DNA of 50,425 bases from positions 1 through 50,425 of the forward strand of contig JAUHYC010000027.1 in assembly GCA_030426685.1 (NCBI GenBank), given 5' to 3'. The stretch comes from Alphaproteobacteria bacterium (lineage in GTDB: Bacteria > Pseudomonadota > Alphaproteobacteria > Rhodobacterales > Rhodobacteraceae). The notes under the pieces are model-generated. The model saw nothing but the letters and a program-made list of their open reading frames with translations. It did not search any database and was not told where the DNA came from. Both the position numbers and the translations under genes were made by a program. Position 1 is the stretch's first letter; each line of letters starts with the position of its first letter. Shown here piece after piece: positions 10,093-18,470 of this stretch.

Positions 10093-10303
10093 GGTTTTTT
10101 CCTTCTGCAAACATGCAGACACTAAGCCGCAGTCGGAAATTGTCCAATGCTATCAGGGAAGGAGGTCCTCGGCGCCGTTCACTGGGTGGGGGCTGTGACG
10201 CTAGGCGCCGAGGGAAGCTATCTGAGCTACCCCTTGTTTCTGCACTTTGTTTGCGGCGCGACAATGTTTCGATAGCGGCGTCATTGTGACCATTTCGTGC
10301 CCA
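10093..10303. other. Gene-free 211-base spacer with strong hairpin
   Basis: The spacer between the rsbW-like gene and ggt contains no reading frame I trust. CCTCGGCGCC (10167-10176) pairs perfectly with GGCGCCGAGG (10204-10213), and the 27-base loop contains an inner TCAC/GTGA stem. A second inverted repeat, ACAATG (10261-10266) with CATTGT (10282-10287), lies nearer the rsbW-like stop. On the minus strand these could form a folded transcript 3' of the rsbW-like gene or a leader of ggt. No T-run marks a clear terminator. Confidence 0.5.
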
Positions 10304-10768
10304 TTATGATGCATCGTCGAACTCAAACCGCAGCAGTAGCAGATTGCTGCCATCCCGCCGTTCGTAGTGAATTTCACTGGCCAGCCGATGAATCAAAATC
10401 CAGCCGAAGCCACCTTCGGGCAATTCCTGAACCGAAGTGTCGACAGAAGCGGGAATACCCTTGGGAGGTTGTAGATCGGGCATGGGCTTGCCGGTATCCG
10501 TGATCCGGATCACCAACTGATCTTTGAAGAGACAGCAATCGACCCGGATGTTCGTCGGCGCAATTCCGGCATAGGCATGTTTGACGACATTGTTGATTGC
10601 TTCTGCCAGCGCAATCTTGACGTCATCAGATTTGCACGATGGCAAGCCCTGTGCCGCCAATCGGGCGCTGAGCGTGGCGATACCCTTGCTGGCCTCGGCT
10701 TCGGTTGCCGGAAAGCTCAGGTCCAGACTGTCGTTTTGGCGATCGGTGGCCACGCCGTCCACTCCCAT
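10304..10768 (-). CDS. RsbW-like ATP-binding anti-sigma factor / serine kinase
   Basis: A 154-residue GHKL ATPase-fold protein of the HATPase_c_2 type. The N box is EAINNVVKHAYAG, the G1 box ITDTGKPMP, and a G2-like segment is GFGWILIHRLA. Such proteins phosphorylate a STAS partner and may sequester a sigma factor or other regulator. The start codon overlaps the stop of the STAS gene by one base (TGATG), so the two are translationally coupled and form an RsbV-RsbW style pair. No PP2C phosphatase or sigma factor gene lies near, so the target is unknown. Confidence 0.85.
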   Translation of the reverse strand: MGVDGVATDRQNDSLDLSFPATEAEASKGIATLSARLAAQGLPSCKSDDVKIALAEAINNVVKHAYAGIAPTNIRVDCCLFKDQLVIRITDTGKPMPDLQPPKGIPASVDTSVQELPEGGFGWILIHRLASEIHYERRDGSNLLLLRFEFDDAS

Positions 10769-11106
10769 CAGTCAGCGCTGGCGGTCATCGCGTCATCCAG
10801 TGATGCAAACAGTCGGAATACGGTATCCATGCGCGTCAGGCGAAATACCTTTTCAACAATCGGATGCAGGCCCGCCAGATCCAGACGCCGCCCGTCCCCC
10901 AGTTGCTTCATCGAAGCGACGATCGCCCCCAGTCCGCTGGAATCGATGAACTCGACCGCTGACAGATCCAGTACGACCCGGGCAGCGCCGGTCTGCGTCT
11001 GGGCCCGCATATCCTCTTTGAACTGGATCGCCATGGCCGCGTCAATCCGGTCGCTATGAACCGAGATGACTTGTGTATTTCCGGTTGTGCTGCTGCTCAG
11101 CCCCAT
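10768..11106 (-). CDS. STAS-domain anti-sigma factor antagonist (RsbV-like)
   Basis: A 112-residue single STAS domain. The phosphorylation loop VEFIDSSGLGAIV is intact, with Ser56/Ser57 as the likely phosphoacceptor after Asp55, followed by the helix ASMKQLGDGRRLDLAGLHP. In known partner-switching systems the unphosphorylated STAS protein binds the kinase and frees its target. ATG 11106 is used (AGGGA nine bases upstream); a TTG two codons earlier is less likely. It is the first gene of a two-gene unit with the rsbW-like kinase and is divergent from the thiolase. Confidence 0.87.
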   Translation of the reverse strand: MGLSSSTTGNTQVISVHSDRIDAAMAIQFKEDMRAQTQTGAARVVLDLSAVEFIDSSGLGAIVASMKQLGDGRRLDLAGLHPIVEKVFRLTRMDTVFRLFASLDDAMTASAD

Positions 11107-11207
11107 GGTCAACTATCCCTTGTGCTGCAATTAGGTCGTAGAAATACGCTAGACGGCAATTCTTACTATTCGGTATCCAGTGGCTGGACAGCACCAGGAG
11201 GCATCAG

Positions 11208-12380
11208 ATGAAAGAAGTTGTGATCGCAGGGGCCGCACGCACGCCGATGGGCGGGTTTCAGGGCATGTTTGATGGTGTCCCCGCTGCTGATCTGGGCGGA
11301 GCCGCAATTCGTGCCGCGCTGCAGGGCGCGGGAGCCCAAACGGTCGACGAGGTTCTGATGGGCTGCGTTTTGCCCGCGGGTCAGGGCCAGGCCCCGGCGC
11401 GTCAGGCCGGATTTGCGGCCGGTCTTGGCGAAGAGGTGCCCGCCACGACGCTCAACAAGATGTGCGGGTCGGGGATGAAGGCGGCGATGATGGCCTTTGA
11501 CCAGATTGCACTGGGCCACGCGGACACCATGGTAGCAGGCGGAATGGAAAGCATGACCAACGCGCCCTATCTGCTGCCCAAAATGCGCGGGGGCGCGCGT
11601 ATTGGCCACGGGCAGGTGGTGGATCACATGTTCCTCGATGGGCTCGAAGACGCCTATGACAAAGGTCGGCTGATGGGCACGTTTGCCGAAGACTGCGCTG
11701 AATCCTATCAGTTCACCCGTGAGGCGCAGGATGAATATGCTCTGCAGTCGCTCTCTAACGCGTTGGACGCGCAGAAAAGTGGCGCGTTCGAGCACGAGAT
11801 CACGCCGGTTACGGTTCAGACGCGTAAAGGCGCAGTTGTGCTGAATTCGGACGAGCAGCCAAATTCGGCGCGGCCCGAGAAAATTCCGACCCTGAAACCC
11901 GCCTTCCGCAAGGATGGGACGGTGACGGCGGCCAACTCGTCCTCGATTTCCGATGGGGCCGCTGCCCTAGTGGTCGCATCAGCCGAGGCCGCCGCCTCAC
12001 AGGGTCTGACCATCCGTGCCCGTATTCTGGGCCACGCAAGTCACGCGCAGGCGCCGGGTCTGTTCACCACCGCACCGGTCCCTGCGGCGCAAAAGCTGCT
12101 CGCCCGTATCGGCTGGTCGAAGGATGATGTCGACCTGTGGGAAGTTAACGAAGCCTTTGCCGTTGTACCCATGGCGTTCATGCATGAAATGGGACTGTCC
12201 CGCGATAAGGTTAACGTCAATGGCGGTGCCTGCGCCCTTGGCCATCCGATCGGTGCCTCCGGTGCGCGGATTATGGTCACCTTGCTGAACGCGCTGGAAA
12301 AAAGGGATCTCAAGCGTGGCGTTGCCGCGATCTGTATCGGTGGCGGAGAAGGTACGGCCATTGCGATAGAACGCGTTTGA
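11208..12380 (+). CDS. Acetyl-CoA C-acyltransferase (thiolase)
   Basis: A 390-residue thiolase II-type enzyme that condenses or cleaves acyl-CoA units. The active site is complete: Cys86 in NKMCGSGMKA, His346 in ALGHPIGASGARI and Cys376 in AAICIGGGEG. The stretch GGMESMTNAPYLLPKMRGG is characteristic of acetoacetyl-CoA/beta-ketothiolases. AGGAGG lies just before ATG 11208. There is no phaB or fatty-acid gene next to it, so I cannot tell biosynthetic acetoacetyl-CoA thiolase from a degradative ketothiolase; it may serve isoleucine or ketone body degradation. It is monocistronic by appearance. Confidence 0.92.
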   Translation: MKEVVIAGAARTPMGGFQGMFDGVPAADLGGAAIRAALQGAGAQTVDEVLMGCVLPAGQGQAPARQAGFAAGLGEEVPATTLNKMCGSGMKAAMMAFDQIALGHADTMVAGGMESMTNAPYLLPKMRGGARIGHGQVVDHMFLDGLEDAYDKGRLMGTFAEDCAESYQFTREAQDEYALQSLSNALDAQKSGAFEHEITPVTVQTRKGAVVLNSDEQPNSARPEKIPTLKPAFRKDGTVTAANSSSISDGAAALVVASAEAAASQGLTIRARILGHASHAQAPGLFTTAPVPAAQKLLARIGWSKDDVDLWEVNEAFAVVPMAFMHEMGLSRDKVNVNGGACALGHPIGASGARIMVTLLNALEKRDLKRGVAAICIGGGEGTAIAIERV

Positions 12381-12469
12381 CCCTTCTTTCGCTTTCAAAT
12401 ACGGCGGTGAGGTGAGCCCAAGGCTCGCAGGGGGTAGTGCCCCGCCCTCTCACGCCAAGAAGCAATGCC

Positions 12470-12922
12470 ATGACCGTCGACTACACCACGCTTGCCAAAA
12501 CCATCGCCGCACTGACCGAAGGCGAAACCGATCAGGTTGCGCTGATGGCCACTGTGGCCTGCGAAGTGCACCATTCGGATGACCGGTTCGACTGGACCGG
12601 GTTTTACCGCGTGACCGCGCCCGAACTGCTGAAAATCGGTCCCTATCAAGGGGGTCACGGTTGTCTTGTGATCCCGTTCAGCCGCGGTGTCTGCGGCGCT
12701 GCAGCACGTACCGGCGAGGTCCAGTTGGTCCCGGATGTTGAGGCCTTTCCCGGTCACATCGCCTGCGCTTCGTCCACCCGCTCTGAGCTTGTTCTACCGG
12801 TGCGCAATGCGGCGGGCGACGTGATTGCGGTGTTCGACATCGACAGTGATCAACCCGACGCGTTTACCGAAGTGGATGCGACTGAGCTCGAGGCAATACT
12901 GACTGCCGTATTTGCGCGTTAG
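12470..12922 (+). CDS. msrC: Free methionine-(R)-sulfoxide reductase (GAF domain)
   Basis: A 150-residue GAF-domain protein matching fRMsr, which reduces free L-methionine-(R)-sulfoxide with thioredoxin. The three cysteines expected for the catalytic and resolving roles are Cys65, Cys75 and Cys99; their spacing (10 and 24) equals that of E. coli MsrC (84, 94, 118 from memory). Conserved segments are DWTGFYRV, GPYQGGHGCLVIPFSRGVCG and IACASSTRSELVLPV. ATG 12470 is chosen over the in-frame GTG at 12437 because the family starts just before the YTTL helix. It is convergent with the DUF1294 gene. Confidence 0.92.
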   Translation: MTVDYTTLAKTIAALTEGETDQVALMATVACEVHHSDDRFDWTGFYRVTAPELLKIGPYQGGHGCLVIPFSRGVCGAAARTGEVQLVPDVEAFPGHIACASSTRSELVLPVRNAAGDVIAVFDIDSDQPDAFTEVDATELEAILTAVFAR

Positions 12923-12934
12923 ACCTTTCGGCTA

Positions 12935-13216
12935 TCAAAATTGAAGACCAAGTTCCTGCGACAGGATCAGATAGAATAGCGTGGCCTGAACCCCGGCAAT
13001 ACCATAGAGCCAGATGGAAAACCGTCGTTTCCGGGTTTTATGCTTGAAGATCCAGCGCCCCAGAACGGCGCCGGGGCTACCGCCAAGGGCCGCAAGCCAC
13101 AATAAGCGACGCTCGGGGATTCGGCGTTTTCTGCGACGCGCACGCAGCTTATCCCAGCCAAAAGCCAGCAAAGTCAGGGCGTTGATCGCCCAAAAATATA
13201 TCACCACAATCCACAT
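12935..13216 (-). CDS. DUF1294 membrane protein
   Basis: A 93-residue protein with two hydrophobic helices (VVIYFWAINALTLLAFGW near residues 3-20 and a C-terminal YGIAGVQATLFYLILS). Between them lies the DUF1294 signature DKLRARRRKRRIPERRLL...LGGSPGAVLGRWIFKHKTRKRRF. The function is unknown; in some proteins the domain is fused to a cold-shock domain. ATG 13216 is chosen because the family begins at the first helix; earlier in-frame starts add an unrelated polar segment that covers the upstream promoter region of the XRE gene. Confidence 0.85.
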   Translation of the reverse strand: MWIVVIYFWAINALTLLAFGWDKLRARRRKRRIPERRLLWLAALGGSPGAVLGRWIFKHKTRKRRFSIWLYGIAGVQATLFYLILSQELGLQF

Positions 13217-13290
13217 GCGCCCTGAATAGCCAACCCGGCCAGTACCCCCAAGTGAAAAAATGCTTGGAAATTTCATCGATTTAGAGCATC

Positions 13291-13315
13291 GTGAAAATCG
13301 AGCTGAATTTTTCAC
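13291..13315. promoter_or_regulatory. GTGAAAA/TTTTCAC dyad, candidate operator upstream of the XRE-cupin gene
   Basis: GTGAAAA (13291-13297) and TTTTCAC (13309-13315) are perfect inverted 7-bp arms with an 11-base spacer, ending 18 bases before the regulator start. A related GTGAAA/TTTCAT pair lies just upstream (13252-13275). The position suits autoregulation by the XRE protein, but binding is inference. Confidence 0.45.
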
Positions 13316-13333
13316 ACAGAGTCGGAGTGCGTT

Positions 13334-13903
13334 TTGAACAGCCAAGCCCCCCATAGCGCCTCACTCGGTGCCGATCTGCGGGCCTTGCGTAAAGCCCGCG
13401 GTCTGACATTGACCGAAATCGCGACTCGACTTGAGCGCTCGGTCGGCTGGCTCAGCCAGGTCGAGCGGGACAAATCCGAGCCATCAATCTCCGACTTACG
13501 TCAGATCGCCGAATGTCTGGGCGTACCCATGTCGATGCTGTTCGGTCAATCCGCCGCCCCGGTGAACGAACAAGGCTATGTGGTGCGCGCCGGCTCACGC
13601 CGGCAAATGGGGTCGGGCGAAGAAGGATTGATGGAGGAGCTGCTCTCACCCGATTTGACCGATGACTTCGAAATGGTGCACTCCACCTTCCAGCCACATT
13701 CCAGCATGCAGACCCCGGCGGATCGTCCGACTCAGGAGGTGGGCTATATCATCTCTGGCCGGTTGAACCTGATCATTGGTGGAAATGCGTTTACAGTCGG
13801 GCCGGGGGACAGCTTTCGTATTAAGCATGAACCCTTCCAATGGGCGAACCCCTATGACGAGCCCGCCGTGGCCATCTGGGTCATTGCCCCGCCGGTGTAT
13901 TGA
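13334..13903 (+). CDS. XRE-family transcriptional regulator with cupin sensor domain
   Basis: A 189-residue regulator: helix-turn-helix at about residues 10-65 (LGADLRALRKARGLTLTEIATRLERSVGWLSQVERDKSEPSISDLRQIAECLGV) and a C-terminal cupin fold at about 110-185 (EVGYIISGRLNLIIGG, GPGDSFRI). Members sense small molecules such as amines or aldehydes and often repress adjacent catabolic genes. The start appears to be TTG 13334, with GGAG six bases upstream; no ATG or GTG in frame fits. Its stop overlaps the LysE start by one base, and the downstream genes up to 20355 follow closely, so it may control the methylated-amine block. The ligand is unknown. Confidence 0.87.
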   Translation: MNSQAPHSASLGADLRALRKARGLTLTEIATRLERSVGWLSQVERDKSEPSISDLRQIAECLGVPMSMLFGQSAAPVNEQGYVVRAGSRRQMGSGEEGLMEELLSPDLTDDFEMVHSTFQPHSSMQTPADRPTQEVGYIISGRLNLIIGGNAFTVGPGDSFRIKHEPFQWANPYDEPAVAIWVIAPPVY

Positions 13904-14526
13904 TGAGCTTTGAGGCTTGGACCATATTCGCGCTGTTCTGGGTGGTGTTCGTCACCACGCCGGGGCCGAATGCGGTCAACTGTATCTCGAACGGGATGAG
14001 CCTGCCGTTTCCAAAGGCGATGCTGGGTGTTCTGGCGATCCTGACACAGGCGAGCACGTTTCTGATCCTGTCAGCGCTTGGCGTCACCGCACTGATCGCG
14101 GCCTCACCCACCGGGTTTTTCGTTGCCAAGCTGATCGGGGCCGGGTTTCTGATCTGGCTGGGCATTCGTGGTTGGATAAACGCTGCCAAACCGGCACCTG
14201 CGTACGAGCGCCCTGCACGGCACGTCTATCTGCACGCGCTGGCCGTCGCCACGATAAATCCCAAAAGCGTTGCCGGATACCTTGCCGCGTTTTCCCAGTT
14301 TGTGCAGCCTGACGTGCCCATCTGGCAGCAGATGACCGTGATCCTACCGACCGCTCTGGTGATCACAACGCTCAGCTACACCGGGTTTACCTTGCTGGGT
14401 GCGTTGATGGGGAAAGCCGCTTTGGGGGCGGTATTCAACACCTGGGTGCGTCGCGTGATGGCCACCTGTTTTATCATCTATGGCGTGTTGCTGGGCACCA
14501 GTGCCGCGCCAGCAGCAAGGGGGTAA
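13903..14526 (+). CDS. LysE/RhtB-family exporter
   Basis: A 207-residue membrane protein with about six hydrophobic helices. The N-terminal signature VVFVTTPGPNAVNCISNGMS is that of the LysE translocator family, which exports amino acids or related small amines. A mid-protein NPKSVAGYLAAFSQF stretch is also typical. ATG 13903 overlaps the XRE stop (TGATG), indicating translational coupling. The adjacency to dimethylglycine-type genes suggests export of an amino acid or methylated amine, but the substrate is not determinable. Confidence 0.87.
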   Translation: MSFEAWTIFALFWVVFVTTPGPNAVNCISNGMSLPFPKAMLGVLAILTQASTFLILSALGVTALIAASPTGFFVAKLIGAGFLIWLGIRGWINAAKPAPAYERPARHVYLHALAVATINPKSVAGYLAAFSQFVQPDVPIWQQMTVILPTALVITTLSYTGFTLLGALMGKAALGAVFNTWVRRVMATCFIIYGVLLGTSAAPAARG

Positions 14527-14528
14527 CA

Positions 14529-14909
14529 ATGCACACTGGTTCCTGCCTGTGCGGCGCAATCTCATTCACCATTGAAGGTGAGCTTTCACCGCCATCAGCC
14601 TGTCATTGTGGTCAATGCCGCAAGCAATCGGGCCATTTGTGGGCGTCAACCTCGGCTCCCGAGGACAAACTGAGCTTCAGGTCCCGGGTAACGCTCGCCT
14701 GGTATCGCGCTTCGGACATCGCCCGGCGCGGATTTTGCTCGGCCTGCGGCTCTTTCCTGTTCTGGCAACATGATGATGAGGACACGATCGCGATTTCGGT
14801 CGGGTCTCTCGATGAACCCACCGGGTTGAAACTCGCCCAGCACATCTTTGTCGCTGACAAGGGCGATTACTACGACATCTCGGACGACCTGCCCCAAAGG
14901 GCGCATTAA
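14529..14909 (+). CDS. GFA-family (CENP-V/GFA domain) zinc protein
   Basis: A 126-residue GFA-domain protein. The zinc-ligand cysteines are visible in SCLCGAISF, ACHCGQCRKQSG and FCSACGSFLFW. The family name comes from a glutathione-dependent formaldehyde-activating protein of Paracoccus, but most members have unproven functions. It starts two bases after the LysE gene and ends 15 bases before a dimethylglycine dehydrogenase-like flavoprotein, whose type of reaction yields one-carbon units at the formaldehyde level. A role in formaldehyde handling is therefore an attractive inference, not a demonstrated one. Confidence 0.87.
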   Translation: MHTGSCLCGAISFTIEGELSPPSACHCGQCRKQSGHLWASTSAPEDKLSFRSRVTLAWYRASDIARRGFCSACGSFLFWQHDDEDTIAISVGSLDEPTGLKLAQHIFVADKGDYYDISDDLPQRAH

Positions 14910-14924
14910 TAGGGAACCAAGCGC

Positions 14925-17372
14925 ATGAATGATTTTCCAACCAAGGCCCGTGTGGTCATCATCGGCGGCGGCGTCGTGGGCTGCTCGTCCCTGTATCATC
15001 TGGCCAAGAAGGGCTGGACCGACTGCGTTCTGCTGGAAAAGAACGAGCTGACCGCCGGTTCGACCTGGCACGCGGCGGGCAATGTGCCGACATTCTCGAC
15101 CTCATGGGCGATCATGAACATGCAGCGATATTCGACCGAGCTTTATTCGCGCCTGGCGGATGAGGTCGATTATCCGATGAACTACCATGTCTCGGGTTCG
15201 ATCCGTCTGGCGCATAACAAGGAAAGGATGCAGGAGTTTCAGCGCGCCATGTCGATGGGCCGCTATCAGGGCATTCCGATGGAAATGTGGACCCCGGAAC
15301 AGGCGAAAGAGCGCTATCCGTTCCTGGAAACTCATGACCTTGAGGGCGTGCTGTATGACCCGACCGATGGCGATATAGACCCGGCACAGTTGACGCAAGC
15401 TCTGGCCAAAGGGGCCCGCGATCTGGGGGCCAGGATCATCCGGTTCTGCCCCGCGACCAACGTGACCCAACATGACGACGGCACCTGGACCGTGCACACC
15501 GAGCAGGGAGACATCGCCTGTGACTATGTAGTGAACGCTGCCGGTTATTATGCGCAGCGAGTGGGTGAGATGTTCAAACCCTATGGCGGCCGGACCGTAC
15601 CCGCGATGGTCATGAGCCACCAATACCTGTTGACTGACGAAGTGCCTGAGATCGAAGCTTGGTCGAAGGCAAATGGTGGAAAGCTGCCTCTACTGCGCGA
15701 CGTGGATATCTCATACTACCTGCGGCAGGAAAAGAACGGCTTCAACCTTGGCCCCTACGAGCCCAACTGCAAGGGCCACTGGATGACCGAGGATGATCCG
15801 ATGCCCGAGGATTTCAGCTTCCAACTGTGGAACGACGATCTGGACCGCATCGAAGATATCGTGACAGACGCGATGGAACGGGTGCCGCTGATGGCGACTT
15901 CGGGTGTTGGACGTGTCATCAACGGACCGATCCCCTATGCGCCGGATGGCTTGCCGCTTATCGGGCCGATGCCGGGTGTGAAAAACGCATTCGAGGCGCA
16001 CAGCTTTACCTTTGGCATCGCGCAGGGCGGCGGGGCGGGCAAAGTGCTGGCCGAGTGGATCGTCGATGGCGCGACCGAGTGGGATATGTGGGCCGTCGAT
16101 CCGCGCCGCTACACCGACTACACCGATCAGGATTACTGCAATCAGAAGGGTATGGAAGTTTATGGCAACGAATACGCCATGCACTTTCCGCATCACGAAT
16201 GGCCTGCCGCGCGCGACAAGAAAGTCTCACCCATTCATGCCAAGGTCAAGGAACTGGGCGGCGTCATGGGGGCCTATAACGGCTGGGAGCGCGCCAACTG
16301 GTTCGCCAAACCGGGTGATGACACCTCACTTGAAGCCACCCATACCTGGGGCCGCTCCGGCCCATGGGAACAGCGGATCAAGGAAGAATGCGAAGCGGTG
16401 CGCGATCACTGCGGCGTGCTCGACCTGCCGGGCTTCTCGCGCTTTGAGGTCAAGGGCGAAGGCGCTGCCGAGGCTCTGCGCAGACTGGTCACGGGTGGTC
16501 TGCCCAAGATTGGCCGTATCAATCTGGTCTATGTCTCGGATGACCGGGGGCGGATTCTGACCGAGATGTCCTGCATCCGTCTGGGCGAGGATGAGTTCGT
16601 CATGATCACCGCCGCCACCGCCCAATGGCATGACCGTGACATCCTGCTGGCCGCAATGCCCGCCAGCGTATCGGTTGACGACGTCACCACCACTCGCGAC
16701 ACGCTGATCGTGACCGGCCCGAAATCTCGTGAGATCCTGTCGGGTCTGACCGAAGCGGATCTGTCCAGCGGCTGGTTGACCCACCAATCTGCCACCGTTG
16801 CGGGCCAGCCCGCTTTCCTGATCCGCGTCTCCTTTGCCGGGGAACTGGGTTGGGAGGTTCATGCGCTGAATAAGCATATGCCTGCGATCTACGACGCGAT
16901 CCTCAATGCCGGTGCAAAACCGTTTGGCATGTACGCGCTGAATTCACTGCGCATCGAAAAGGGGTATCGCGCCTGGAAGGGCGATCTGTCGACCGATTAC
17001 TCGCTGCTCGAAGGCGGTCTGGAGCGTTTTGTCAAACTCGACAAGCCGCAGGACTTCCCGGGCAAAGCCGCAATCCAGAATGAAAAGCAACAGGGCGTGA
17101 AAAAGGCCTTCGCCACGTTGACGGTTGAAGCCGGTGACGCAGATGCGCCCTATATGTCTTGCATCTGGCACGGGAATGAGATCGTGGGCGAGACGACTTC
17201 GGGCGCGTGGGGCTACCGTATTGGCAAGTCGGTCGCGCTGGGCATGGTGCGCCCCGATCTGGCGGTACCGGGCACCGAGCTTGAGGTGGAAATCTATGGT
17301 GAGAAACGCCGCGCGGTGGTGCAGGAAGACCAGCCCCTTTGGGACCCTGCAAACGAGCGCCTGCGGGCTTGA
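14925..17372 (+). CDS. Dimethylglycine/sarcosine dehydrogenase-like flavoprotein (DAO + GcvT), copy 1
   Basis: An 815-residue fusion: FAD-dependent DAO domain (about 1-370), FAO_M linker (about 370-430), and a GcvT folate-binding domain with GcvT C-terminal barrel (about 440-810). RVVIIGGGVVGCSSLYHL is the dinucleotide fold; His49 in STWHAAG corresponds to the histidine that binds FAD covalently in mammalian dimethylglycine dehydrogenase. The enzyme type oxidises an N-methyl group and passes it to tetrahydrofolate. AGGGAA precedes ATG 14925. The second copy at 20445 shares the N-terminal motif but differs in the segment after WHAAG (NVPTFSTSW here), so the two probably differ in substrate (dimethylglycine, sarcosine or another methylated amine). 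Confidence 0.87.
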   Translation: MNDFPTKARVVIIGGGVVGCSSLYHLAKKGWTDCVLLEKNELTAGSTWHAAGNVPTFSTSWAIMNMQRYSTELYSRLADEVDYPMNYHVSGSIRLAHNKERMQEFQRAMSMGRYQGIPMEMWTPEQAKERYPFLETHDLEGVLYDPTDGDIDPAQLTQALAKGARDLGARIIRFCPATNVTQHDDGTWTVHTEQGDIACDYVVNAAGYYAQRVGEMFKPYGGRTVPAMVMSHQYLLTDEVPEIEAWSKANGGKLPLLRDVDISYYLRQEKNGFNLGPYEPNCKGHWMTEDDPMPEDFSFQLWNDDLDRIEDIVTDAMERVPLMATSGVGRVINGPIPYAPDGLPLIGPMPGVKNAFEAHSFTFGIAQGGGAGKVLAEWIVDGATEWDMWAVDPRRYTDYTDQDYCNQKGMEVYGNEYAMHFPHHEWPAARDKKVSPIHAKVKELGGVMGAYNGWERANWFAKPGDDTSLEATHTWGRSGPWEQRIKEECEAVRDHCGVLDLPGFSRFEVKGEGAAEALRRLVTGGLPKIGRINLVYVSDDRGRILTEMSCIRLGEDEFVMITAATAQWHDRDILLAAMPASVSVDDVTTTRDTLIVTGPKSREILSGLTEADLSSGWLTHQSATVAGQPAFLIRVSFAGELGWEVHALNKHMPAIYDAILNAGAKPFGMYALNSLRIEKGYRAWKGDLSTDYSLLEGGLERFVKLDKPQDFPGKAAIQNEKQQGVKKAFATLTVEAGDADAPYMSCIWHGNEIVGETTSGAWGYRIGKSVALGMVRPDLAVPGTELEVEIYGEKRRAVVQEDQPLWDPANERLRA

Positions 17373-17411
17373 TCTCAAGCCTTTGGCCTGTCGACGAAAG
17401 GACAACATGAG

Positions 17412-18458
17412 ATGACCCGCGTTATGCAAGGCATCTACCTGACACGTCATGGTGGGCCGGAAGCGCTGGACTGGCGCGAGGATATCCCCGTTCCGGAACC
17501 GGGCCGGGGTCAGGTGCTGGTCCGGATTGCCGCCGCGGGGGTCAACAACACTGACATCAATACCCGGGTCGGCTGGTATGCGTCAGAAGTGACCGGTGCC
17601 ACTGACGCGGTTGATCAGGATGTCGAAGCTGGGGGATGGGGCGGCGCGCTGCAGTTCCCCCGGATTCAAGGCGGCGATCTATGCGGCATCGTCGAACGCG
17701 TGGGTCCCGAGACCGGCTTTGTAGAGGGCCAGCGGGTGACCTGTCCGATCAACCTGCCTCGTCCCGGGCCGGGTAACCCTTCGGGTTTCATCGCGCTCGG
17801 GTCGGAAATTGATGGGGCCTTTGCGCAATATTGTCTGCTCGAAGCGCGGGATCTCTATGATGTGTCGACCTCTCCGCTGAGTGATGTGGAAATCGCCGCC
17901 ATTCCCTGCGCGTTCGGAACGGCCGAGAACCTGTTGACCCGTGCGGGCGTGACCGCTGGGCAAAGGGTCCTGATCACCGGCGCGTCGGGCGGTGTAGGTC
18001 TCGCCGCAGTGCAGCTTGCAGTCCTGAGGGGCGCGACCATATTTGGTGTCACCAGCGCAACCAAGGCAGATGTGGTCAAAGCGCAAGGTGCACTTGAGAC
18101 GTTTGGGCGGGAAGAAGTGCTGCCAAAGGACATGTTTGATGTCGTGATCGACGTCGTTGGCGGCGCGGCATGGCCCGGCCTGATCCGGGCGCTCAAACCC
18201 GGCGGGCATTATGCGGTTTCCGGTGCCATCGCAGGTCCGATGGTCGAGGCCGATCTGAGGGAAATCTACCTGCGCGATATCACGATCCACGGCTGCACTC
18301 ACCAGGCCTTTGAGGTTTTTGGCCGTCTGGTTGAAATGGTGAATGCGGGGCGTGTCAGGCCACTGATATCCAGGACATACCCGTTAAAAGACATCGCAAG
18401 GGCGCAACAGGAGTTTCAATCCAAGGCGATGCCGGGCAAACTGGTACTGATACCCTGA
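17412..18458 (+). CDS. MDR-family (quinone oxidoreductase-like) dehydrogenase
   Basis: A 348-residue medium-chain dehydrogenase/reductase. The N-terminal GroES-like domain starts GIYLTRHGGPEALDWRED and includes AAAGVNNTDINTRVGWY; the cofactor fold is at about residue 185-215 (VLITGASGGVGLAAVQLA). The usual catalytic-zinc Cys/His ligands are not evident, so it resembles NAD(P)H:quinone oxidoreductase or enoyl reductase types. It lies 39 bases after the flavoprotein gene and 12 bases before the BHMT-like gene, so it belongs to the same transcription unit. Its substrate and contribution to the pathway are unknown. Confidence 0.83.
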   Translation: MTRVMQGIYLTRHGGPEALDWREDIPVPEPGRGQVLVRIAAAGVNNTDINTRVGWYASEVTGATDAVDQDVEAGGWGGALQFPRIQGGDLCGIVERVGPETGFVEGQRVTCPINLPRPGPGNPSGFIALGSEIDGAFAQYCLLEARDLYDVSTSPLSDVEIAAIPCAFGTAENLLTRAGVTAGQRVLITGASGGVGLAAVQLAVLRGATIFGVTSATKADVVKAQGALETFGREEVLPKDMFDVVIDVVGGAAWPGLIRALKPGGHYAVSGAIAGPMVEADLREIYLRDITIHGCTHQAFEVFGRLVEMVNAGRVRPLISRTYPLKDIARAQQEFQSKAMPGKLVLIP

Positions 18459-18470
18459 GGGCTGGGAAAC

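Noticed and set aside
10222..10234. A tRNA-like GGGGTAGCTCAG on the minus strand in the ggt spacer
   Set aside because: No matching acceptor stem, anticodon arm or T-loop sequence follows within tRNA length.
12390..12440. Similarity between the msrC upstream region and the ybaB upstream region (both have AAATACGG followed by GC-rich sequence)
   Set aside because: The match is only about ten bases and gapped; it may be a remote member of the repeat family or chance, so I did not annotate it.
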